In this document: positions 1-8,649 of the stretch, in pieces
Numbering within the stretch: position 1 is the first letter of the stretch
Layout of the letters: each line of letters opens with the position of its first letter
Assembly (NCBI GenBank): GCA_964630595.1
Contig: CAZVVT010000002.1
Span: forward strand, 222,563 to 286,562
DNA from: CAZVVT01 sp964630595
GTDB taxonomy: Bacteria; Chlamydiota; Chlamydiia; Chlamydiales; VFKH01
Reading direction: 5' to 3'
DNA length: 64,000 nucleotides
The notes under the pieces: model-generated
What the model saw: the letters and a program-made list of their open reading frames with translations, nothing else
The model's database searches: none
Told to the model about the DNA's origin: nothing
Made by a program: the position numbers and the translations under genes

Positions 1-1587
1 AAGCCAGCAAGACTCTCTGCGGAAAGAGTTGCTCACCATCGACCAGTGCGTCACCGTCGCGGCCCCAGTCTCTGCACAAGGCTAGCGATAGCAGCGCTAG
101 TAACTTCAAGCGGAGCAGCAGCTGTAGAGAAACGCAACGTCGTCATTGTTAGCGGTGACGACTATCCTCCTGGAAGTGCGCTGGCTTGGATGGCCGACCA
201 GTCGGCTGCGCAATGGGACGCTCTCGTTGCAAAAAACCCCAACTTCGGTCACCTCCGGTATAAAGGCGATCCAACCCAAGGGCCCGCAGCAACGATTGAA
301 ACTACTTACACAGGCAAGGAAGACCTGGTCGATCCGCGCAAGATGAAAGGCCCTTATCATTATCCCATCGGTAGTGCAATGTGGGGCCGCTACCCGGTCC
401 TCGTCAACCTCTTCAACACCTCTCCTGATGTGGATATTGCTTGCTGGGTCGATGCCGATGTTGTCTTGATGAATCCCGATACACCACTGCCATTGCCCGA
501 GGGAGAAGAGCTTGCTATATTCTCTCAAGACTTAAGCGCTCCCACGACGGTCAATAGCGGATACTTTTGCGCCACTTCAGATAGTAGACTCATTCTTACA
601 AAACACATGCAACACTACCGTGGCTTTCTCGACCACGATCAAGAGGCGTTGAGTGCTCTTTTGAAAGCCAACCCGCATCTTCTGCCCTATATACGCATTG
701 TCGGACACGAACGCAAGGATGGTCAAGGCGCTTTGATGGGTTTTGTTCTACACCATCCCTTGCCCGATATGAACCATGTGCGATGTGACTCTCGACGCGA
801 CACCGTATGCCATTGCACAGTGAAACCAGAGAGCAAACCTTCCTGTGTTGCGGATCTCGTTCGCGCAGCAAAACGCAAACCGTTCATTCCAACAAGCCCG
901 GGAAAAATTACCGACCTTTTTTATCAGATCCATCCCGCTGCCAGGCCTGGCGTTACCAACGCTCGCGTAAATGCTTTTACTCAGTATAGCAAGAGCTACG
1001 CAACAGAGCTTGCTCCATTCTATAGCAGATCTTCCTCCTGGGGGCTTGTGGATCGCTTGCGAGAACGTCTTGCCTCCACCGCAGAGAACACCTCTTCATG
1101 GATCGCCGCTTTTGATAGTCAATCTTTTCCTGTAGGAAATCTCGAAAAGCTCATCCAAAAAACACATGCTGCAGCTGACTTCATTACCTTTTTAGATAGT
1201 AAAGTGCTCGATCTCGAAAACACCGATCTTGGCTCCTACGCTGACGACGGCTTCCTCCTAGTGCGAAATAGTGAAGAGGTCCGCCGAATATTAGATAAGG
1301 TAGCCCATCGCCGCCTCTCCGTCTGCAACATCTACGATCTTTACGGAACCGATTGCTCAGCTCCGTCTCCCTTTTGCATGGAAAGCCTCACGCTCGCGCA
1401 AATCCTCTCTTGGGAGCTGATGGTGGATCCCGGGCTTGGCATTGCTGTAGTCCCCACCAGCTATTTCGACGAAGACGCGCGTCTTGTCTTGGCGAAACAA
1501 CATCTCTTCTTCCCTACACAAAAACCAGCAAACCAATCTATCATTGCTATTTTTCACGAAAATAGATCGTATCCTAGGTCGCAATGA
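1..1587 (+). CDS. GT34-like glycosyltransferase, copy 1 (5' end outside window)
   Basis: The frame is open to the left edge of the window. Its first codons match the region before the hydrophobic segment of the paralogue at 1885-3609, so the gene starts upstream and the GTG at 46 is probably internal. Visible order: basic stretch, hydrophobic segment (about nt 80-125), then a nucleotide-sugar transferase-like domain with WVDADVV (DxD at 451-459) followed by NSGYF and a DQEA motif. This layout is that of GT34 (GMA12/MNN10) galactosyl/mannosyltransferases, where DxD binds the metal and nucleotide sugar. Acceptor and sugar are unknown. The 3' end overlaps an antisense sulfotransferase remnant just as copy 2 overlaps an intact one. 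The hydrophobic segment could be a signal or anchor, and delivery to the host is possible but unproven. Confidence 0.6.
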   Translation, partial: KPARLSAERVAHHRPVRHRRGPSLCTRLAIAALVTSSGAAAVEKRNVVIVSGDDYPPGSALAWMADQSAAQWDALVAKNPNFGHLRYKGDPTQGPAATIETTYTGKEDLVDPRKMKGPYHYPIGSAMWGRYPVLVNLFNTSPDVDIACWVDADVVLMNPDTPLPLPEGEELAIFSQDLSAPTTVNSGYFCATSDSRLILTKHMQHYRGFLDHDQEALSALLKANPHLLPYIRIVGHERKDGQGALMGFVLHHPLPDMNHVRCDSRRDTVCHCTVKPESKPSCVADLVRAAKRKPFIPTSPGKITDLFYQIHPAARPGVTNARVNAFTQYSKSYATELAPFYSRSSSWGLVDRLRERLASTAENTSSWIAAFDSQSFPVGNLEKLIQKTHAAADFITFLDSKVLDLENTDLGSYADDGFLLVRNSEEVRRILDKVAHRRLSVCNIYDLYGTDCSAPSPFCMESLTLAQILSWELMVDPGLGIAVVPTSYFDEDARLVLAKQHLFFPTQKPANQSIIAIFHENRSYPRSQ

Positions 1588-1690
1588 TACGCTCTAAAGT
1601 ACATTACAAACACCTGCACGTGCTCTTCAGTAAACGCCTCTCGCCATGACCCAATCTGCCCTTTGCGAAACATGGGAGTCCCCCCATCAT
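1554..1690 (-). pseudogene. C-terminal remnant of a second sulfotransferase gene
   Basis: Read on the minus strand this encodes GGTPMFRKGQIGSWREAF and then a tail ending DLFS. It matches the last ~43 codons of the intact sulfotransferase (3579-4286), including the same overlap with the end of the convergent glycosyltransferase gene. Similarity stops near 1690, and no upstream sulfotransferase motifs remain before copy 2 begins. It is therefore a truncated duplicate left by a tandem duplication and deletion. The open frame to 1742 is extended by unrelated codons. Confidence 0.8.
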
Positions 1691-1722
1691 CAACGCTTCT
1701 ATCGCTGTCCCTACGGCGTGCG

Positions 1723-1781
1723 TTGTTGAAGCTGTTCAACATTTTTTATAATCCGATGGATTCAACTAAGTTGTTTATAAT
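1723..1781 (+). promoter_or_regulatory. candidate promoters for glycosyltransferase copy 2
   Basis: Two TATAAT hexamers lie at 1747-1752 and 1776-1781. The first has TTGTTG at 1723-1728 with an 18-nt spacer. The same stretch holds an inverted repeat, GTTGAAGCTGTTCAAC, whose near-copy occurs at about 7602-7617 in the third glycosyltransferase remnant. The sites fit transcription of the gene starting at 1885. Only the hexamers are seen; activity is inferred. Confidence 0.4.
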
Positions 1782-1884
1782 GAACATGTAGCGATTCTTG
1801 TTTCGAATTTTCATTTTATGGGATCTTAAAAAATCTTTAGTAAGATGGGAGAAACTTATATTACAATGGAGAAGGTACTTTTAT

Positions 1885-3609
1885 ATGGCTTCTGTTCGAC
1901 CTACTTCTTCCGCCACCGCTCCTGCTGCCAGCTTCCCCTATCCAACTACCCGCAGAACCAATCTCTGCTCCTGGCTGACGAGCGCCGTTAGTTCTCTGTG
2001 GAATAAGGTGATGGGCACCTCTGCTGAAGCATCTACGCCGAAAAAGCTCCCTGTGGAAAGAGTTGCTCACCATCGACCAATGCGCCGCCACCGCGGCCCT
2101 AGTCTCTGCGCAAAGCTAGCATTAGCAGCGCTGACAGCTTCAAGCGGAGCGGCAGCTGTGGATCAGCGCAACGTCGTCATTATTAGCGGTAACGACTACC
2201 CTCTTGGAAGTCCACTCGCTCGGATGGCCGACCGGTCGGCTGCGCAATGGGAAGCTCTCGTTGCAAAAAACCCCAACTTCGGTCATCTCCGATATAAGGG
2301 CGATCCGACACATGAGGAGTTTGCAAAGATTCAAATTACCTATACAGGCAAAAAGGATCTCGTCGATCTACCCAACATGACAGACGATTATCTTTTTCCT
2401 ATCCACAGCCCCAAATGGGGTCGCTACTCAGTCATTGCTAGAATATTCGACACCTCCCCAAAAGTAGATGTCGTCTGCTATGCCGATGCCGATGTTGTTC
2501 CGATGAACATCGATGCACCACTGCCGCTGCCCGAGGGAGAAGAGTTTGCCATGTTCCCTGAAGACTTAAGCGTTCCCACAACGGTCAATAGCGGATATTT
2601 TTGCGTCACTCGAGATAGTACCCCCGTTCTTGCAACGCACAGGCAACTCTACAGCAGTGACTTTATCCACCGTGATCAGGAAGCGATGAGTGCTCTTTTG
2701 AAAGCCAACCCGCATCTTCTGCGTTATTTCCGCATTATCGGACACGAGCGGACAACCGATCAAGGCGCTCTCATGGGTTATGTCACCCCACAGAATCACC
2801 TTTCCAACATGACACCCCTTCGATGTAACTCTAAACTCGACACAGTATGTCATTGCATAGCAGAAGAGGAATACAAGCCTGACTGCGTTGACAGGCTCAT
2901 CGCTGCTTCGCAAAGAAGAGAGACTCCTCCGACACAGGGGAAAATTACTCGAGTTGTCTATCAAATTAACTCAAATACTAGATTCGACATTACCGCCGCT
3001 CGCGAAAAAGCCTTTGCTCGGTATCGAGAAGCCCATGCAACAGAACTGCTTCCTTTCTACAGTGCATCTTCTTGGGGACTTTTTACTCGCCTACAAGAAC
3101 TCTTTGATTCCACTGAGGAAGATCCCTCTTCGTGGGTCGCTGCTTTTGATGGCCTATCCTTCCCCCTGGGCGATCTCGAAAAACTCATCGAAAAAACAGA
3201 TTCCACAGCCAACTTCATTGCCTTCTTGGATAACAGAGCGATCAATACCACAGACGAAACTCTTACCGTCTACGCAGAAGACTCTGTCGTGCTCGCGCGA
3301 AATAGCAAAGAGAGCCGAGATCTTTTGAAGCGAATGACCGGTCACCATCTTTCTGTGTGCGAATATCTTTACGGAACTGATTGCAAAGCTCTGTCTCCAT
3401 TCTGCAGCAAAAGTTTCACACCTGCGCAATTGCTATCTTGGGAAATTGTTACCGATCCTGCACTAGCAGTTGAGCTCCTCCCCACCAGTTATTTCGACAA
3501 AGACGCGCATCTCGTTTTGGCGAAAGTGCCTATCTTTTCCCCCACACAAAAACCAAAAAAAGCTATTGTTGCTACCTTTCAAGGAAATAGATCGCACCCT
3601 AAATCGTGA
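1885..3609 (+). CDS. GT34-like glycosyltransferase, copy 2
   Basis: 574 residues. The ATG at 1885 is chosen over the TTG at 1798 because GGAGAAGG (1868-1875) sits 9 nt before it. The first ~70 residues are Ser/Thr/Pro-rich with basic clusters, followed by a hydrophobic Ala-rich segment. The catalytic-type domain carries ADADVV (D201-A-D203, nt 2485-2493), NSGYF and DQEA, as in GT34-type enzymes. The C-terminal half has a second region with FIAFLD and an aligned VVLARNS stretch that may be a degenerate repeat of the same fold. It is closely similar to the partial gene at 1-1587. The unstructured N-terminus would suit a type III effector, but a signal anchor is equally compatible. Its last 31 nt overlap the convergent sulfotransferase gene. 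Confidence 0.6.
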   Translation: MASVRPTSSATAPAASFPYPTTRRTNLCSWLTSAVSSLWNKVMGTSAEASTPKKLPVERVAHHRPMRRHRGPSLCAKLALAALTASSGAAAVDQRNVVIISGNDYPLGSPLARMADRSAAQWEALVAKNPNFGHLRYKGDPTHEEFAKIQITYTGKKDLVDLPNMTDDYLFPIHSPKWGRYSVIARIFDTSPKVDVVCYADADVVPMNIDAPLPLPEGEEFAMFPEDLSVPTTVNSGYFCVTRDSTPVLATHRQLYSSDFIHRDQEAMSALLKANPHLLRYFRIIGHERTTDQGALMGYVTPQNHLSNMTPLRCNSKLDTVCHCIAEEEYKPDCVDRLIAASQRRETPPTQGKITRVVYQINSNTRFDITAAREKAFARYREAHATELLPFYSASSWGLFTRLQELFDSTEEDPSSWVAAFDGLSFPLGDLEKLIEKTDSTANFIAFLDNRAINTTDETLTVYAEDSVVLARNSKESRDLLKRMTGHHLSVCEYLYGTDCKALSPFCSKSFTPAQLLSWEIVTDPALAVELLPTSYFDKDAHLVLAKVPIFSPTQKPKKAIVATFQGNRSHPKS

Positions 3610-4286
3610 TGGTACGATCCAAAGTGCGCTGCAAATGCTTGCACGTGCTCTTCGGTAAAAGCCTCTCGCCACGATCCAATCTGCCCTTTGCGAAACATGG
3701 GCGTTCCACCGAAAGCCTGGTCTTGAATACGCTCTAATTGCTCCTCCGTCAGACGAAACCCTGCTGCTTCCGCAAACGCACGTAAAGAAGCCAGCTGCAA
3801 TGCATCCGATCCGCCCCCCTTTGACCCCACCAACTCCTCAAAGCGAAGAACACATCGCGGATTGTCATGATATAACTCTACGCAACTGCGAAAGTTGTCA
3901 TCCATCAGGGTAAAGAAGGCATTGCCGGGAGTGAGCAACATCATCAACTTCTCTTCAAAAGTGGTCAACTTCAAGAAAGCCTGCAGGTCTGGATGACTCT
4001 TTTTGATCCCCGGAAATGCAGCATACCGATCGATATGATAAACCGTTGAAACAAGTACATCGCGCAAATCCCGTACCAGCATCATTTTGGGAATGTCGCG
4101 CAGCCTATGCAAAACGTTGTAATGCACCACGGAAAGGGCGATTGGCTGACTGTCCTCTTGCCGCATCAACGCAATCACATGCTTCCATAAATGCGTGCCC
4201 GATTTAGGAACCGTTACACAAACAAAATCGGGCTGTGCCAATAAAGGGATCGCGGCCATCCCCACAATGAGGTTTCTAAAAAGCAA
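3579..4286 (-). CDS. PAPS-dependent sulfotransferase family protein
   Basis: 235 residues. The 5'-phosphosulfate loop is VPKSGTHLWKHVI near the N-terminus, the 3'-phosphate motif is RDLRDVLVS with the expected Arg and Ser, and the C-terminal RKGQIGSWREAFT matches the RKGxxGDWK motif. These are the three PAPS-binding signatures of cytosolic-type sulfotransferases, which move sulfate from PAPS to hydroxyl or amino groups. No PAPS-synthesis gene is in this window, so the donor may be host-derived (inference). The TTG start at 4286 overlaps the autotransporter stop by 11 nt, suggesting translational coupling. The ATG at 4259 is an alternative. A truncated duplicate lies at 1554-1690. The acceptor is unknown. 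Confidence 0.8.
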   Translation of the reverse strand: MLFRNLIVGMAAIPLLAQPDFVCVTVPKSGTHLWKHVIALMRQEDSQPIALSVVHYNVLHRLRDIPKMMLVRDLRDVLVSTVYHIDRYAAFPGIKKSHPDLQAFLKLTTFEEKLMMLLTPGNAFFTLMDDNFRSCVELYHDNPRCVLRFEELVGSKGGGSDALQLASLRAFAEAAGFRLTEEQLERIQDQAFGGTPMFRKGQIGSWREAFTEEHVQAFAAHFGSYHHDLGCDLFP

Positions 4287-7200
4287 ACTTACACTCTAAC
4301 GTTCCCGTTTGATTGCTATAGCGCCCACCAAAATCCCCTTCGTAAAAGAGCGATGCGCTGAACCGATTGCGATCGTAGCACTTTGCTCCCAAAAGAATCG
4401 AAAAAAGATTGCGGTTGGGGTTATCTGTGATGAGATGCATCGGTATGCTCGTGTTCACAAAAGTAGCTGTAATATTGTTCCCACAGTATCGCTGCTCGCG
4501 CGCATAACCGACAAAAATCTCTGGCGCCACTGTCATCGCAGGAAGGGAGAAACAATCAAAATAGTTAATCCCAAATTGCGCCCGGCACACCACGGAACTA
4601 CGACCTTCCACCTCAAGGTTTAAGCTATCAGCTCCTCTTTCCGTGAAGCCCGCCTCGTATATATAATTCACATCCAACGAACCGTAGGGGCGCACTTCTT
4701 GACATGGGCCGATGGGAAATCCGGCGTCAAAGTGCCCATCCATTCCGTAGGCTGCATGGTTGGAAGTGGCATTTCTCTGGATAGATGAAAAGGAAATATG
4801 CCGGGTTGCTTCAATTGAAGAGATGCTGCCAATGAGTGCAAAATTCGCATCGAAGTGAGGAATAAAATAACCACCATAAGCGCCGTAGTAACCGGTGTTT
4901 AATCTACCGCTATCGGCGTTGTTCTCCCACTGCAGACTAGAAGAGGAATAGCCACCAAGAAGTCCCACGATATGGTGAGCTGTTGTCTTCACATCAGCTC
5001 CTCCCATGAATCCATAGGTTTTTGCAACCACTCCATTAAAAAGCGGTATGCCGCTGTTGTGCATCCTTCCACCAAATCCATCCACCCAAACAGTATCCCG
5101 CGTCTCCCGAACACAGCAGGGACGATACAAATCTTGCAGCCGGTGCATCAGAAGCTGCACAGCCTGCGTCGTATTTGCCTGCTGACTCAAGGTAGCTCCA
5201 TTCAAATTGGCCGGTTGCAGTTGGTTGAGTGCATCGGTAAAGGGCCACGCGCCACTGATATTCCAAAGGATGGTGATGATATTGGCTAGGTCACCCGTTG
5301 CTGAAATCTCCTCGAGAGTGCGCGCAACAATGGGTGGGTTATGACCGTAGATGGTTCGTGTGCTCAAGACTAGGCTTAAAATCAGATCGATGCGGTTGGC
5401 GTTGGAGTAGTCCACTATCGCAGCATAGTTAGCAAGGTCAATGGTAACGGTACCAAATTCTCCCGTATGCGTTCCTGTGTTGGTGATGATTGTGTAGGTC
5501 TGCGTGCTGGCATAAGAACCGGGCGTAACAATGACACTCAGAGTCGCATTACTATTGATCGTTACATTCCCTGTAACGGCAACTTTATCGCTCGTTGTTG
5601 TGTTGAGCTCAATCGCCAACGTAGAGCCGGACGTCTGCTCATAGTCTCCGACAATCACCATCGTGTCGATGGAATTGCCCGGTGCCATCGTACCATTAAC
5701 GGTCACCAGACTTGTCAAAGGACCTACCCCTTTGATTGTTGCACCGGAAGCCACTGTCGTGCCACCCGTGGTGCGAATCGCTCCGTTGACAGCAAGTGTT
5801 CCCGTAGAAACAGTCATTGTATCAAGAGCTCTGGGCGAAACAATCGATCCTGTCAAGTTGAGCGTGCCCGTCCCCGTTTTTACCAGCACGCCTCCGGTAT
5901 TGTCGCTACCGATCGACATGGACTGACTATTGCCACTTCCTACGGAAACGGTGGTCGTTGCACCGGATTCAATAAAGAGATCGTTGCCCAGAGCGGCTCC
6001 TGAATTCGCGCCGGTGCCTCCCGTCGTTGTGTTGGAAGAAAAGCTGGAATCCGTGATGGCAAGAGTTCCCGAACGAATGAATATGCCGCCGCCAAGAGCT
6101 GCGCCCCCACCACCCGTCGAAGAAGAACTCGTAGTTCCTCCGCTACCTCCACCAAATGTCGAGGTGCCTCCCGTTGTTCCAGCGCCTCCACCACCACCGT
6201 AACCACCAGCGCCTCCCGGACCCGAGCCGCAGCCGCCGCCGCCGCCGGCAAACAAACTCGTACCACCACCTTCAGTGCCTATGCCGCCTCCGCCACCACC
6301 ACCATAGAATCCACCATCTCCACCGATGTTATTGGCGCCCCCGCCACCGCCACCCCATCCCCCATCTCCGGCATTTTGATCTGTAGCAGCTTCCGCCACA
6401 TCAGCGCCCGCACCACCACCACCGCCGTAAGTGCCACCAGCACCTCCCGGAGAGCTACCCGCATCATATCCACCCCCGGCGCCGCCGCCTCCTCCGCCTG
6501 TTCCTCCACTTCCTCCAGCGCCCCCCTCCGCTGCTCCACCATTAGACCCCGCCGTTGCTCCGCCACCGCCTCCAGCTCCGCCAAAAGCCTGAAAGCCACC
6601 ACCTCCGCCGCCGCCGCCTACCGTACCACCTGCAGTTCCATCATCACCGGCTGCCGGACCGTTGGTGCCATTGTTAACGGTTCCACCACCGCCCGTACCT
6701 CCACCACTCGCACCGGCATCTCCACCGCGCCCTACCAGGCCGCCACCGCCGCAGCCACCTGTATCAGCACTCCCGTTGTTTCCTCCACGCCCTCCAAAAC
6801 CCCCGCCACCAGGTGAGCCGCCTCGTGCTGTAGCCGCTAGCTGCGCATGGCCGCCCGCTCCGTAAAAACCACCACCACCACCGCCTTGGTAGGATTGGTT
6901 TACGGTGCTCTGCGAATCCGCTCTTCCCCCTGCGCCATGTAATCCACCACCACCGCCACCACCACCAACGGCGGCTACAGCAACGCCCGCTCCTCCCGCT
7001 CCGCCCACAGAAGCACACGAAGAGAAACTACAATTCGTTGCTGTCACAGTTCCGCTATGCACCAGAAGGCCCGCTCCCAAACCAGCGCCACCACCACCAC
7101 CAGCAGCGCAATCACTGGCTCCACCGCCGGCGCCTCCAGTTGCGGTCGCGTTCTGCACCGTAATGTTCTCAAAAGAGACCGTTCCAGCCGTCACGAAAAA

Positions 7201-7491
7201 ACCACGGTAGGCACTGGCGCCACTAATCACCTGCCCACCACTAGGACCTACAATGGATAGCGTCTTCGCCGTGATATCGGGAGGGTTAATCAAAGGTAAG
7301 TAGGACGCAAGCGTGATGGTGCCCAGACCCGAATTGATCGAAATCGTATTGGTCGTATCGCCATTCGTGTTCGCTGTGGTAATCGCCGTGCGCAAAGAGC
7401 CCGCCCCACTATCGGCATTTGTGGAGACCGTAATCGTTGCGGGAAAAAGCGGGAGGGAACTACAGGCAATCCACAGACACACTCTTTTCAT
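4276..7491 (-). CDS. Gly-rich autotransporter (type V secretion)
   Basis: 1071 residues from the ATG at 7491, chosen because it starts a clean signal peptide (MKRVCLWIACSSLPLFPA). A GTG at 7524 is also open. After the signal comes an ITVSTN...GSLRTAI segment typical of beta-helical adhesin-like proteins. A ~350-residue region dominated by Gly follows, then a beta-helix-like region containing NGTMAPGNSI. A C-terminal ~270-residue autotransporter beta-barrel begins near VWVDGFGGRMH and ends in the terminal Phe (CKFAF) expected for BAM-dependent insertion. The passenger would be surface exposed. Chlamydial Pmp proteins have the same overall plan, but the FxxN and GGAI repeats that define them are not evident. 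The 3' end overlaps the sulfotransferase start. Confidence 0.85.
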   Translation of the reverse strand: MKRVCLWIACSSLPLFPATITVSTNADSGAGSLRTAITTANTNGDTTNTISINSGLGTITLASYLPLINPPDITAKTLSIVGPSGGQVISGASAYRGFFVTAGTVSFENITVQNATATGGAGGGASDCAAGGGGGAGLGAGLLVHSGTVTATNCSFSSCASVGGAGGAGVAVAAVGGGGGGGGLHGAGGRADSQSTVNQSYQGGGGGGFYGAGGHAQLAATARGGSPGGGGFGGRGGNNGSADTGGCGGGGLVGRGGDAGASGGGTGGGGTVNNGTNGPAAGDDGTAGGTVGGGGGGGGFQAFGGAGGGGGATAGSNGGAAEGGAGGSGGTGGGGGGAGGGYDAGSSPGGAGGTYGGGGGAGADVAEAATDQNAGDGGWGGGGGGANNIGGDGGFYGGGGGGGIGTEGGGTSLFAGGGGGCGSGPGGAGGYGGGGGAGTTGGTSTFGGGSGGTTSSSSTGGGGAALGGGIFIRSGTLAITDSSFSSNTTTGGTGANSGAALGNDLFIESGATTTVSVGSGNSQSMSIGSDNTGGVLVKTGTGTLNLTGSIVSPRALDTMTVSTGTLAVNGAIRTTGGTTVASGATIKGVGPLTSLVTVNGTMAPGNSIDTMVIVGDYEQTSGSTLAIELNTTTSDKVAVTGNVTINSNATLSVIVTPGSYASTQTYTIITNTGTHTGEFGTVTIDLANYAAIVDYSNANRIDLILSLVLSTRTIYGHNPPIVARTLEEISATGDLANIITILWNISGAWPFTDALNQLQPANLNGATLSQQANTTQAVQLLMHRLQDLYRPCCVRETRDTVWVDGFGGRMHNSGIPLFNGVVAKTYGFMGGADVKTTAHHIVGLLGGYSSSSLQWENNADSGRLNTGYYGAYGGYFIPHFDANFALIGSISSIEATRHISFSSIQRNATSNHAAYGMDGHFDAGFPIGPCQEVRPYGSLDVNYIYEAGFTERGADSLNLEVEGRSSVVCRAQFGINYFDCFSLPAMTVAPEIFVGYAREQRYCGNNITATFVNTSIPMHLITDNPNRNLFSILLGAKCYDRNRFSASLFYEGDFGGRYSNQTGTLECKFAF
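6085..7137 (-). repeat. Gly-rich low-complexity region in the autotransporter passenger
   Basis: About 350 codons where Gly dominates in runs of up to eight, interspersed with motifs such as GGGGGGFYGAGG and GGDGGFYGGGG. The plus strand is strongly C-rich here with CCACCACCG-type triplets, which creates many spurious open frames on both strands. The composition resembles mycobacterial PE_PGRS regions, without implying relationship. Confidence 0.9.
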
Positions 7492-7562
7492 ATAGGGAAA
7501 GATAGAGCACTCTCCATCTTCCACGCAACCCGAACTCTTTGATGCGCTGAAAAGATGCTGCT

Positions 7563-7779
7563 GCTAGGAGGCAAGGTTCCAGCCGCCTTACAGCGCGCAT
7601 CGTTGAAGCTGCTCAACACTCCTCGGAGCTCATGATGGACCCCAGCCTTAGCGTTTCTGTGGTTCCCGATAGTTATTTTGATGGGGATAAGCTTGTTTTT
7701 GGCAAAAGTACATCCCCCCCACACACAAAAACCCAAAAAACAAACCATTGTTGCTACCATTCACGGAAACAAGTCGTGA
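7563..7779 (+). pseudogene. C-terminal remnant of a third glycosyltransferase copy
   Basis: One frame reads SSELMMDPSLSVSVVPDSYF and DGDKLVFGKS, aligning with the C-terminal SWEL..DPxL...PTSYFD...LVLAK of the two intact copies. After a C7 tract at 7714-7720 the homology continues in another frame as TQKPKKQTIVATIHGNKS and a stop at 7777-7779. The catalytic half is missing. It is a decayed fragment, frameshifted at the homopolymer, lying between the autotransporter and the next minus-strand gene. The rest of 7492-7797 shows nothing else. Confidence 0.75.
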
Positions 7780-7797
7780 GATGGTTCCCCTTTTGAA

Positions 7798-8649
7798 TTA
7801 ACGGTATTTTGCGTCCAGCGCCTTTACCGGATCCATTGTTGTAAATCTCTCTAGGCGATCAACGACTCGGTCAATGTTGTACAGAGCCGTTTCAATAGGA
7901 GAAAGATGCGATAGAATATTCTTGAGCGTCTCTTTATCCAAAACCTTGTCACCAGGCTCTGCTGGCACATAGGCAAGATGCCAGAGTGTAACACTTCCGC
8001 TCGGAGCGGGAACGATTTTTCCCTGCATAACAATTTTACAGCCAACGGGCGGAACAGGGGCAATGAAACGCTGCACGTTCGCCAGTCGCATGTCTGAACG
8101 CCACTCAACCTCTTTGCTTGCCAAACCATCCATCTGCGCTAGCAACACTTTATCGCGCTCCGAATCCAAACCCAACTTCTCCGCAAGGACACCTGCAACG
8201 CTCCTGGAAAGCACCTTATCCCCAGGCAAAGCATCCACATAAAAAATCCCAAAACTGCCACCAGGAGAAATTTTATAGACAATTTTTTGGCAAAACGGAG
8301 GCTGTATAGCCAATAGACGATGAAGCCCCTCCCTAGTTAAAGGGGGAACCGTACTTGGTTTCGCGGCACCCCTCTCACCACTCACTGCCCGACTATTCAA
8401 AGCGCTCAGATGGACCGAAGCCCTTTTTTCTTGATCCGGAGCCCACGTTCCCGGCTGCTGACTCAAAATACCATGAGCAATGGCGTCTATCGCGGCTTCA
8501 TCGCAAGGACCCTCTCCCTTTTTTGCTTTCTGATGCTCCCATTTTTGGGTTTTTTCATTGAAGACAAGCTTTTTCCCATCGGGAACTTCTAAAAGCGGAA
8601 GAATTCTCTCCGGAAGAAACGGGGATCCACTACTCGCAGCTGCAGCCAT
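7798..8649 (-). CDS. hypothetical protein with internally repeated segments
   Basis: 283 residues, not recognised. The start is supported by AGGAGTGATGT just upstream of the ATG. Two segments resemble each other: one containing KIVYKISPGGSFGIFYVDA then PGDKVL and a helix ending in EKL, the other containing GCKIVMQGKIVPAPSGSVTL then PGDKVL and a helix ending in SHL. This suggests an internal duplication of about 85 residues. A Lys-rich stretch near KTQKWEHQKAKKGEG precedes them. No signal peptide or membrane segment is seen. It is divergent from the translocator-like gene at 8792, so it could be a secreted or regulatory partner of the T3SS, but nothing in the sequence shows this. Confidence 0.6.
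   Translation of the reverse strand: MAAAASSGSPFLPERILPLLEVPDGKKLVFNEKTQKWEHQKAKKGEGPCDEAAIDAIAHGILSQQPGTWAPDQEKRASVHLSALNSRAVSGERGAAKPSTVPPLTREGLHRLLAIQPPFCQKIVYKISPGGSFGIFYVDALPGDKVLSRSVAGVLAEKLGLDSERDKVLLAQMDGLASKEVEWRSDMRLANVQRFIAPVPPVGCKIVMQGKIVPAPSGSVTLWHLAYVPAEPGDKVLDKETLKNILSHLSPIETALYNIDRVVDRLERFTTMDPVKALDAKYR

Noticed and set aside
5467..6865. Several Pro-, His- and Arg-rich open frames on the plus strand
   Set aside because: All are shadows of the Gly-codon runs of the autotransporter on the minus strand.
6085..7137. Possible CRISPR array or tandem DNA repeat in the C-rich region
   Set aside because: No constant repeat with unique spacers; periodicity comes from Gly codons. No CRISPR array was seen anywhere in the window.
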